Shown: positions 1-5,516 of the stretch, one piece after another
Layout: each line of letters begins with the position of its first letter
Position numbering within the stretch: position 1 is the stretch's first letter
NCBI GenBank assembly: GCA_028279265.1
Contig: JANQOC010000361.1
Span: 1-8,963, forward strand
Reading direction: 5' to 3'
Length of the DNA: 8,963 nucleotides
Origin: Hyphomicrobiales bacterium
GTDB taxonomy: Bacteria > Pseudomonadota > Alphaproteobacteria > Rhizobiales > CAYWUX01
The notes under the pieces: model-generated
What the model saw: the letters and a program-made list of their open reading frames with translations, nothing else
Database searches by the model: none
What the model was told of the DNA's origin: nothing
Position numbers and translations under genes: made by a program

Positions 1-1034
1 ATCTTCTGTTTCAGCGGAATCCCGCCCCCGTCGACAATCTTGACCCTTTCCGCCAGTTCCGGCGCGAACTGCCTCCGTATTTGCGGCGGATAGGCAATCC
101 ACATTCGCAGGAGATGCCGTTTGCGTTCCGGTTCGTCATAATCCTCAAAGTCGGTTCGCCCATGCATCAGCATATGATTGTTGATGAACTGAATATCACC
201 ATCTTCAAATCTCTGGTGCAGGCGAATTCCGGGACGGTTGGCCACTTCCTGCATAAAATCGACGGCTTCCCTCTGAGCATCGCTCATCGCCAGATGGTCG
301 CCGAAACGCGAAGCGGTTTCACAATAGGCCCGGCTTGTGACCCGCGCCGTCAGCTTGCCGTCGTGGTAGCTGAGCATGGGCATTTCATACCAGGGCTGCA
401 TGCCGTCCGGCTGATCATCGCGCCAGTCGATGTTGTAAATCTGATAGAGCGCTTCGAGAAGATCGGGTCTTTCCTTGCGGATAATATTGTGGACAGCCGG
501 AACACTGACCAGCGCGCTTTCACCGCCGGATTTGGCCGTCCGCACACAGAACAGGCCCAGCACGTCGACAGGCAGCTGGTCGCAATGAAAATCCATTTTG
601 GCTGTTGTCTGGTAAAGGCGGGCGTTGGGATCATCGGCCGCTTTACCCTCGTCACGCACATGTCCCATCAGATGTCCACGGCTGTTCTGGGACACCGGAT
701 TGCCCAAATGAACGCCCAGCCCCCAATAAATCAGCTCGCACTCTTCAAGACTGTAGCGATCCCTCGGCAAACCGCGAATGAGGACAAATCCATGCCCGTC
801 TTCCAGCCGCTCAGGGATGGAGTTCAGGAAATTTTCGAATGTCTTGAGCGGAAAATCCGAGCGTGCAAATGGAATTGCCAGATTTTGATCTTTCACATGC
901 TGCAGGGCGTGGTCGATTTCTTCAATTTCGGTTGTACTCAGATGATAGATCGTCTGTTCCCGGTCGGCATCCGACAAGCTTTCCCCGTGCCAGGCTCCGG
1001 GTCCCTGGAAATTTCCGGTATGAGGTTGGATCAC
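1..1034 (-). CDS. TauD/TfdA-family Fe(II)/2-oxoglutarate-dependent dioxygenase, 3' end cut by the window edge
   Basis: Reading the minus strand from a GTG at 1034-1032 gives 344 uninterrupted codons that run off the left edge. An AAGGAGG ribosome site lies 5 nt upstream, and the only nearby ATG (1039-1037) is followed two codons later by a stop. Family features are clear: an N-terminal GPGAWHGESL stretch (residues 11-20), a strand reading GFVLIRGLP (82-90), the iron-binding H150-x-D152 in DFHCDQ, the distal histidine H291 in MLMHGR, and arginines R306/R310 in KRHLLRMW, where the family binds the 2-oxoglutarate carboxylate. All expected cofactor ligands are therefore present and the enzyme should be active and cytoplasmic. 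Family members hydroxylate sulfonates, phenoxyacids, carnitine precursors and many other small molecules, so the substrate cannot be assigned. It is the last of four minus-strand genes, 155 bp after the DoxX-like gene. I am sure of the fold and unsure of the substrate. Confidence 0.93.
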   Translation of the reverse strand, partial: MIQPHTGNFQGPGAWHGESLSDADREQTIYHLSTTEIEEIDHALQHVKDQNLAIPFARSDFPLKTFENFLNSIPERLEDGHGFVLIRGLPRDRYSLEECELIYWGLGVHLGNPVSQNSRGHLMGHVRDEGKAADDPNARLYQTTAKMDFHCDQLPVDVLGLFCVRTAKSGGESALVSVPAVHNIIRKERPDLLEALYQIYNIDWRDDQPDGMQPWYEMPMLSYHDGKLTARVTSRAYCETASRFGDHLAMSDAQREAVDFMQEVANRPGIRLHQRFEDGDIQFINNHMLMHGRTDFEDYDEPERKRHLLRMWIAYPPQIRRQFAPELAERVKIVDGGGIPLKQK

Positions 1035-1087
1035 AGCATCCTCCTTGCTTGGTCTAATCCGGTTTATTTCGTCTGGTGAAATCAAAT

Positions 1088-1114
1088 TTTATACAAAAAA
1101 ATGCTTTGCCCCAA
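1088..1114 (-). promoter_or_regulatory. Weak candidate promoter for the dioxygenase gene
   Basis: On the minus strand TTGGGG (1114-1109) and TATAAA (1093-1088) are separated by 15 nt, in an AT-rich patch about 55 nt before the GTG start. The -10 is good, but the -35 is poor and the spacing is short, so this is a suggestion only. A separate promoter would fit the 155-bp gap from the preceding gene. Confidence 0.2.
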
Positions 1115-1189
1115 TTAAATTCGACCGGATCCCATTGAAATCGATCCGCATTGTTGTCGCAGCCGGATAAACATCGGAAAAAGTTCGGG

Positions 1190-1699
1190 TCAAAACAGGG
1201 ACATTACACCGATCTGCCCCACGGGATCGCCCGTTAGAACGAGAAACAGCAATACGCCCACCAGTCCCCAGTTCTTTTTCGCCGTAGATCGATGCCCTTC
1301 GATAAGGGAGGCGCGGATTTCGCCACCGGAATGCGCTTTCTCACTTCCGAGGTCCGCAATCCAGCCATCAAACAGATTCAGGGCCTGCGCCAGCTCCCGG
1401 TTATGGACCAACGCGCCGAGGATGGTGAAAACGATGAGGAACAAGCAGGCCTCAACGACAAAAACACCCAGCAACAGAGCCAGGCCGCCCAGGCCCATAA
1501 TGGCAATTCCGGCCCAGGCCGCAACAGTCACGATCCGGGAATTACTGTCCTGAAACAGAATACCGGTACGGCTGATGGTCCGTTGCAGTCGTGACGGATC
1601 GGAAATCATCATCACCGCCGGCAGCATATAGATATAGACCAGCGCCAGTCGCAAAATAAACAGAGCCATGTCTTCGGTTGGAGGGAGGAAATTCAACAT
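1190..1699 (-). CDS. DoxX-like integral membrane protein
   Basis: This 169-residue protein has four likely transmembrane helices at about residues 11-31, 58-77, 80-98 and 143-157, with a polar stretch (roughly 100-142) before the last helix. The small size, the four-helix layout, the glycine-rich second helix (GIAIMGLGGLALLLG) and the histidine ending the third helix (LVHN, residues 97-100) match the DoxX/DoxD-like superfamily. Its members sit in the inner membrane and are linked to quinone-coupled or redox-stress roles, mostly not biochemically defined. The ATG at 1699 is preceded by AAGGA seven nt upstream; M11 is a weaker alternative. The gene lies 267 bp after the dehydrogenase stop, on the same strand, and three tandem 18-bp repeats lie directly before it. 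A generic small membrane protein outside DoxX remains possible; the family call rests on pattern rather than a catalytic motif. Confidence 0.7.
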   Translation of the reverse strand: MLNFLPPTEDMALFILRLALVYIYMLPAVMMISDPSRLQRTISRTGILFQDSNSRIVTVAAWAGIAIMGLGGLALLLGVFVVEACLFLIVFTILGALVHNRELAQALNLFDGWIADLGSEKAHSGGEIRASLIEGHRSTAKKNWGLVGVLLFLVLTGDPVGQIGVMSLF

Positions 1700-1722
1700 G
1701 TCATATCCTTGCGGCCTGCAAT

Positions 1723-1776
1723 ATCATTACAGCTTTCGTTTTCATCACAGATTTTATTTTCATTACAGATTTCATT
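1723..1776. repeat. Three tandem 18-bp imperfect repeats upstream of the DoxX-like gene
   Basis: Three head-to-tail units occupy 1723-1740, 1741-1758 and 1759-1776 on the plus strand: ATCATTACAGCTTTCGTT, TTCATCACAGATTTTATT and TTCATTACAGATTTCATT. Each pair differs at only a few positions. They sit 24 to 77 nt upstream of the start codon of the DoxX-like gene (minus strand), where repeated regulator sites would be expected. The unit length is not an exact number of helical turns, so replication slippage is an alternative origin. Confidence 0.8.
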
Positions 1777-1966
1777 GGAGTGCCGGTGAGATAAAGTGTC
1801 GCCTGGATCAGAAGCGGTAGGAGATACGTTCCCTTCCCGCATATTGAGCGCAACTTCGCAAGATTCCCGATTGGCCCCGATGCCGGCCTTTGTCAATCCC
1901 GGCACGGCCGATCATCGGATCAATCCGCCCGAACCGGCAGAAGGCTCCTGCACACCCGCAACGATC

Positions 1967-2863
1967 TTATCGCCAGTATTTGTAGATCTCGGTCTGATCC
2001 AGATCAAACCCGAACTTGTCGGCACCTTCTTTCCAGATATCGCCGACGAGCTTGGAAACGGGAGCCTTCTGATCCACATGTTCGGCCGTGGATATAGCGA
2101 TCTGGATATCCTTGGCAATCAATCCCATCGCCATGCCGGTTCCAAATTTCTCAGTCAGGATTTGTTTCTTGATTTTCTTTTCAAAGGGATGGTTGCGGTC
2201 CAGGGTCGCCGCCTCCAGCGAGGAAAGCACCGTATCCTGGTCGATTCCCACCTTTTTTCCGAGTTCCAAGGCTTCCAGATAAATACAGAGCACCGCGGCG
2301 TTGACCGTATTGTTGATCGACTTCATGGCATGGGCCGTTCCCAGCTTGCCACAATAGGTGGTCTGCTGTCCCATTGCCTGCAGCAGGGGATCGATATGGG
2401 CTGCGACCTCTTCGTTGCCGCCGACAAGAATATCCAGGGTTCCGTCTTTGGCAAAAACCACACCTCCGGCCACCGGTGCGTCGATAACATGCACGTCTCG
2501 GGACGCCAGCTCCTCGCCAAGCTTAAGAGTGTCTTCCGGCAGGGACGTGCTCATGTCAATGACGATAGTGTTGGGCTTGAGCCCGGAGGCCACGCCGTTC
2601 TCCCCGAGGATTACGTCGCGGACGATCTTGCTGGTGGGCAGCATGGTGATGACCGCATCCGCCTGCGCCCCGATCTGCGCCAGGTTATCAGCAATTTCAA
2701 CATTGGCTTCCCTCGCCAGCGCCTCACACTTCTCGCGGTCCGTGTCAAAAACCAGCACGGGATAACCGGCTGCTTGCAGTTGGCGAACCATAGGAGATCC
2801 CATATTGCCTATGCCAACAAAGCCGACAGTTTTAATCGGATTCAGTTTGATGTCTTGGTTCAT
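1967..2863 (-). CDS. 3-hydroxyisobutyrate dehydrogenase-family NAD(P)-dependent oxidoreductase
   Basis: The 298-residue product has the whole beta-hydroxyacid dehydrogenase layout: an N-terminal Rossmann nucleotide site GFVGIGNMG (residues 14-22), the substrate-loop signature in the form DAPVAGG (128-134), the catalytic lysine K181 followed by N184/N185 in KSINNTVN, and a C-terminal helical domain with K251 in KDIQIA. D40 at the end of the second strand (VLVFD) and the lack of an arginine right after it suggest NAD rather than NADP. The family oxidises or reduces 3-hydroxyacids such as 3-hydroxyisobutyrate, tartronate semialdehyde and related compounds. The start at 2863 is chosen over an in-frame TTG at 2905 because AGGA stands seven nt before the ATG and the homologous part begins at once. 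Unusually, the fourth residue of the DAPVSGG motif that is normally Ser (residue 132) is Ala. It is transcribed away from the transporter, after the cupin gene. The family is certain, the exact substrate unknown. Confidence 0.93.
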   Translation of the reverse strand: MNQDIKLNPIKTVGFVGIGNMGSPMVRQLQAAGYPVLVFDTDREKCEALAREANVEIADNLAQIGAQADAVITMLPTSKIVRDVILGENGVASGLKPNTIVIDMSTSLPEDTLKLGEELASRDVHVIDAPVAGGVVFAKDGTLDILVGGNEEVAAHIDPLLQAMGQQTTYCGKLGTAHAMKSINNTVNAAVLCIYLEALELGKKVGIDQDTVLSSLEAATLDRNHPFEKKIKKQILTEKFGTGMAMGLIAKDIQIAISTAEHVDQKAPVSKLVGDIWKEGADKFGFDLDQTEIYKYWR

Positions 2864-2919
2864 TGTTATTCCTGATTGTGTATGGTCATGCCGGATAAAG
2901 TCCAACGTTAGCGCCGCCG

Positions 2920-2990
2920 CCTCTTGTTCACGGCTTCCTGATCCCTGTCTTCCGTTGGCTACCTCTTATTCACTGCCTGACATCTGTTCC
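2920..2990. repeat. Imperfect direct repeat upstream of the dehydrogenase gene
   Basis: Two related segments lie about 42 bp apart: 2920-2953 (begins CCTCTTGTTCACGGC, ends CTGTCTTCC) and 2962-2990 (begins CCTCTTATTCACTGC, ends CTGTTCC), alignable with short gaps. They sit 57 to 127 nt before the start of the dehydrogenase gene, within a 277-bp gap after the cupin stop. They could be a local duplication or paired regulator sites. Confidence 0.5.
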
Positions 2991-3024
2991 TTTTGATTGG
3001 ATTTGAACGCCGGATTTCCCCGAA

Positions 3025-3037
3025 CCGGTCCGACCGG
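3025..3037. promoter_or_regulatory. 13-bp perfect palindrome between cupin and dehydrogenase genes
   Basis: CCGGTC-C-GACCGG is an exact inverted repeat with a single central base, GC-rich within an otherwise mixed intergenic stretch. It lies about 160 nt before the dehydrogenase start and 104 nt beyond the cupin stop. It may be an operator or a small transcript hairpin; no T-run follows on either strand, so a terminator is unlikely. Confidence 0.35.
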
Positions 3038-3140
3038 CTCACAAACGCACCCTGTAGTTCACATGCCGTGCTTAATAGATGTCCAATTGAGACGTTGAAC
3101 CGGGTTGCTGAAATCTGATCGGCAGGCAAAGGTGAATAAT

Positions 3141-3590
3141 TCAGGACTCCTTGGGTTCAAATCCTTCGAGATATTCCGGACCCGACATTTTACCATCGAC
3201 GGCCATGCCGACAATTCCGTGGGACAGGTCTTTCAAAGCCAGGAAAATGACATCCTCTTCCGGCGTCGCGATCATCTGATGTTCGGTGTTTGCCGGAACA
3301 TGCACGAGGGTGCCCGCCGGCGCCAGGAACTTGTGGCCGCCGATATTAACGTCCAGGGTGCCCTGCAGCACGTAGTTGAACTGTTCGTTGGGATGCATAT
3401 GCATGCGCGATCCCGTACCTTTCGGTTTGTGAATATATCCCACAAGCATGCGTTCGCCTTCAACAACGCCGCCGTGGGAGGTTGAATAGCCGGTCCCGGC
3501 ATCGACGATGTCAAGCTCGTTCATAACAAATCGATGATTGCCGTCTCCGGCCTTCGATGCACCTTTGGTTTTGGTTTCCGTATCGCTCAT
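3141..3590 (-). CDS. Small single-domain cupin protein
   Basis: The 149-residue protein carries one cupin barrel. Motif 1 reads RMHMHPNEQFNYVLQG (residues 62-77), with metal-binding candidates H64, H66 and Q70 (or E69). Motif 2 covers PAGTLVHVPANTEHQM (91-106), with H104 as the fourth ligand. The HxHxxEQ form of motif 1 is common in small cupins of catabolic gene clusters, where the usual Glu ligand is replaced by Gln. Such proteins can be dioxygenases, isomerases, decarboxylases or metal-bound sensors, so no reaction is assigned. The first 20 residues are charged and probably disordered, with no signal peptide, so it is cytoplasmic. The ATG at 3590 has AGGGA about eight nt upstream. The gene diverges from the transporter operon across a 325-bp control region and is followed by the dehydrogenase on the same strand. 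Confidence 0.9.
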   Translation of the reverse strand: MSDTETKTKGASKAGDGNHRFVMNELDIVDAGTGYSTSHGGVVEGERMLVGYIHKPKGTGSRMHMHPNEQFNYVLQGTLDVNIGGHKFLAPAGTLVHVPANTEHQMIATPEEDVIFLALKDLSHGIVGMAVDGKMSGPEYLEGFEPKES

Positions 3591-3678
3591 GGCAGCATTC
3601 CCTTTACTTGAAGCTTTAAAATTTCAATCCGCATAATGTGTGTCACCGGCAGTCAGGAGCTTGTTTATTCCGCGTTTT

Positions 3679-3701
3679 GGACGAAGTCATTGCTTCGTTC
3701 C
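3679..3701. promoter_or_regulatory. Inverted repeat in the divergent promoter region, candidate operator
   Basis: ACGAAG (3681-3686) and CTTCGT (3693-3698) are exact complements around the six bases TCATTG, and the outer GG/CC pair extends the arms past a one-base bulge. The site lies roughly 90 nt upstream of the cupin start and 215 nt upstream of tctC, a plausible place for a regulator acting on one or both genes. Confidence 0.4.
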
Positions 3702-3801
3702 GCACGTAGAAATTCAGATAAATAAGGCAATTAGCATCCCGGATTCGAGCCCCTGTCCTGATGCGGCGTCACTCTCGCCACGAATATACAACGAATTCCT
3801 C

Positions 3802-3831
3802 TTGTAATTCTAGCGCTTCATAGACTATTCT
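3802..3831 (+). promoter_or_regulatory. Candidate sigma-70-type promoter for tctC
   Basis: TTGTAA (3802-3807) and TATTCT (3826-3831) are 18 nt apart, an acceptable but imperfect match to a housekeeping promoter. It would give a leader of about 75 nt containing the 3848-3878 inverted repeat. Other -10-like hexamers exist in this AT-rich stretch, so the exact position is uncertain. Confidence 0.25.
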
Positions 3832-3847
3832 GAAACAGTAGATCACC

Positions 3848-3878
3848 TAGTGAACTAATGAGAAAAATTAATTCACTA
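3848..3878. promoter_or_regulatory. 12-bp-arm inverted repeat in the tctC leader
   Basis: TAGTGAACTAAT (3848-3859) and ATTAATTCACTA (3867-3878) are complementary at 11 of 12 positions across a 7-nt centre. The 31-bp symmetric site ends 37 nt before the tctC start codon. It could be the binding site of a dimeric repressor of the transporter operon, or form a stem in the 5' leader. The stem is AT-rich, which favours a DNA operator over a stable RNA structure. Confidence 0.6.
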
Positions 3879-3915
3879 AATTAAAATTACTCAATGATCC
3901 TACGGGAGGATTCAC

Positions 3916-4929
3916 ATGGATAAAAAAATGGAAAAGAAGGGCAAAGACCGCAGAGATTTTCTGAAAGTCACCGCTGCGGCATCAGCCGCAACATTGTTCG
4001 CCCCGGCAATTGCCCGCGCCCAGGGTAAGTTTCCAAACGGACCTGTACAGCTTGTTGTTCCTTTTAAAACCGGTGGTGGTTCTGACCGGACTTTCCGTCT
4101 GTTCGCGCCTTACCTGCAGAAAGAATTGGGTGTGCCGGTTAACGTCATCAATATCGCCGGTGGCGGTGGCTGGGTTGCCTGGCAGCAGATGGCCAAGTGG
4201 GATCCCGCCAAGGACGATCATATCCTCGGAACCCTGAACTTCCCACACATGTTCTCTTATCTCGATCCGCGCATGAAACGATCCGAAAACACGGAATCGT
4301 TCAACTTCATTGCCTGGCACTCTCTTGATCCTTGCATCTGGGCCATTCGCGACAAGGAAGACCGGTTCGATGATCTGAAGTCGTTTATCGAATATGTCCA
4401 GAAGAACCCCAATCAGGTGATCATGAGCACGACCGCGGTCGGATCGGATGACCATATGGGCATCGCCTTCGCCGAGAAGTTCATCGACAATTTCAAAGTC
4501 CGCAAGGTTTACGCCAACAGCGACAAGAAAAAGATCAACGAGGTTATCAATTCAACCACTGATGCGGTTGCCGGTAACGTCGGTTTTTATGTCCCCTTCA
4601 TGCTGGAACGCCAGTTGAAGCCGATCTGTGTGCTCCATGACGAACGCTATGAAGCCCTGCCGGCCACGCGCACCTTCGAAGAAGTGACGGGACAGAAAAA
4701 CATTTCCTTTGCCGGTCGTACGATTGTTTGTGCCCCGGGACTGGGTGGCGAGAAAAAAGCGATTTTCGCCGCGGCCATCAAAAAGGCAATGAACAATCCG
4801 GAATATCTGGCCAAGGAAGCGAAAAACAAAAACAATATCTTCTATCTCGAAGGCGACGACCTGAAAGCCAAGATCGAAGAAACCCGTAAATTTGTCGAAT
4901 CCGTCAAATTCTGGGAACAGAAAACTTAA
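3916..4929 (+). CDS. tctC: TTT-family periplasmic substrate-binding protein (TctC/Bug type)
   Basis: The 337-residue protein starts with a twin-arginine export signal: R12-R13-D-F-L-K followed by a hydrophobic stretch and a likely cleavage site after ARA (residues 33-35). The mature N-terminus has the Bug-family first strand and loop LVVPFKTGGGSD (46-57, with D57), then a glycine-rich second loop in VINIAGGGGW; these two loops contact the carboxylate of the ligand in characterised members. The length is normal for the family. It captures the solute in the periplasm and hands it to the TctA/TctB membrane complex encoded directly downstream. A GGGAGGA ribosome site lies 7 nt before the ATG at 3916. 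Tat export implies folding before secretion, which occurs in some family members. The loops differ from the commonest Bug consensus (PGGxxD and NxxGAGG), so the ligand may not be a standard tricarboxylate. Confidence 0.93.
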   Translation: MDKKMEKKGKDRRDFLKVTAAASAATLFAPAIARAQGKFPNGPVQLVVPFKTGGGSDRTFRLFAPYLQKELGVPVNVINIAGGGGWVAWQQMAKWDPAKDDHILGTLNFPHMFSYLDPRMKRSENTESFNFIAWHSLDPCIWAIRDKEDRFDDLKSFIEYVQKNPNQVIMSTTAVGSDDHMGIAFAEKFIDNFKVRKVYANSDKKKINEVINSTTDAVAGNVGFYVPFMLERQLKPICVLHDERYEALPATRTFEEVTGQKNISFAGRTIVCAPGLGGEKKAIFAAAIKKAMNNPEYLAKEAKNKNNIFYLEGDDLKAKIEETRKFVESVKFWEQKT

Positions 4930-4958
4930 TCAGTTCCGATTGTGGACCTGACACAATT

Positions 4959-5006
4959 CACCATTGCGGGAGCTTTTCCCGCAATGGTGGCAACCGCCAT
5001 TTTTTT
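4959..5006 (+). terminator. Two overlapping alternative hairpins between tctC and tctB, the second terminator-like
   Basis: Hairpin 1 has perfect 13-bp arms, CACCATTGCGGGA (4959-4971) and TCCCGCAATGGTG (4977-4989), with a 5-nt loop. Hairpin 2 uses AATGGTGG (4983-4990) and CCGCCATT (4994-5001) around CAA, with one G-U pair, and runs straight into seven Ts (5000-5006). The two share bases 4983-4989, so they cannot form together. Intergenic structures after a binding-protein gene commonly raise its mRNA level above that of the membrane subunits by stabilising or terminating transcripts; either role fits here. Confidence 0.7.
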
Positions 5007-5049
5007 CCGTTACTTTGGATGCTGCTAGATCAAACGCGGGTGAGCCATA

Positions 5050-5490
5050 ATGACTCTCTGGGGTGAACGCATCGCAGCCATACTTTGCATCTTGTTTGCA
5101 TTGTTCATGGCCTATAACGCATGGGATTTTCCCGCAGCCGGTGAGCAGTTCCCCTTCTTTTCCTGCTCTGTCATCATCCTGATTTCCATACTGATGCTGG
5201 TCCGCTCCTATTTTCAGCCCGGCGTTTTCACCGAGGAATATCCCTTTAAAATCGGCTATGAACACCTGAAACCGCTGATCATCACAGGCATCGTCATCAT
5301 CTATGTTCTGTGTATCTTTGAACTCGGCTATTATACCTCGACCCTGATATTCCTTATTTTCCTGACGATTTTTGTCGGTGTCAGAAACTACAAACAGATT
5401 GTCCTGACAGCGGTCATTATGTTTCCCCTGATGTACGCTTTCTTTGAACTGTTCCTGCAGGCGCGCATGCCCCGCGGGATACTGGTTTGA
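5050..5490 (+). CDS. tctB: TTT small membrane subunit, TctB-type
   Basis: The 146-residue protein is almost entirely membrane-spanning, with hydrophobic segments at about residues 8-24, 34-52, 75-93, 96-111 and 116-134. A polar loop between the second and third (about 53-74) precedes EHLKPLIITG, and the chain ends in the short tail ARMPRGILV typical of TctB, which usually closes with a P-x-G motif. TctB sequences are poorly conserved, so position between tctC and tctA is strong support. It partners with TctA in the inner-membrane, ion-gradient-driven permease. The ATG at 5050 has only a weak upstream GGGTGA, suggesting modest translation. It follows tctC after 120 bp holding the double hairpin, and ends 26 bp before tctA. 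Confidence 0.88.
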   Translation: MTLWGERIAAILCILFALFMAYNAWDFPAAGEQFPFFSCSVIILISILMLVRSYFQPGVFTEEYPFKIGYEHLKPLIITGIVIIYVLCIFELGYYTSTLIFLIFLTIFVGVRNYKQIVLTAVIMFPLMYAFFELFLQARMPRGILV

Positions 5491-5516
5491 TCTGAGGTCA
5501 AAAGGAGACCGCCCTC

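Larger units (their letters stand above)
3591..3915. other. Divergent intergenic control region
   Basis: This 325-bp stretch separates the start codons of the cupin gene (leftward) and tctC (rightward), and must hold both promoters. I find no open reading frame of note. The tctC side (about 3780-3905) is strikingly AT-rich compared with the coding regions. It contains an inverted repeat near the middle (3679-3701), a possible tctC promoter (3802-3831) and a second, longer inverted repeat in the presumed tctC leader (3848-3878). No regulator gene lies within the window. Confidence 0.8.

Noticed and set aside
81..1079. Long plus-strand open frame opposite the dioxygenase gene
   Set aside because: The minus strand encodes a protein with a full set of family motifs and a good ribosome site; the plus-strand translation resembles no family and is rich in His, Gln and Arg, as expected from an antisense frame.
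1126..1148. Short inverted repeat CGGATC/GATCCG between the DoxX-like and dioxygenase genes
   Set aside because: Six-base arms around 11 bases with no T-run are easily found by chance, so I do not call a terminator or operator.
1891..1896. TTGACA hexamer on the minus strand upstream of the DoxX-like gene
   Set aside because: No acceptable -10 sequence follows at 16-18 nt, so it is not called as a promoter.
1693..1905. 70-codon minus-strand frame ending across the DoxX-like start codon
   Set aside because: It would start at GTG, has no convincing ribosome site, and its C-terminal part simply translates the three 18-bp repeats. The stop overlapping the next start is suggestive of coupling but not enough to call a gene.
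1796..2875. Long plus-strand open frame opposite the beta-hydroxyacid dehydrogenase
   Set aside because: It lies antisense to a clear family member and has no recognisable domain or ribosome site.
3133..3143. 11-bp palindrome TGAATAATTCA across the cupin stop codon
   Set aside because: It is short, AT-rich and partly coding; too little to support a regulatory role.
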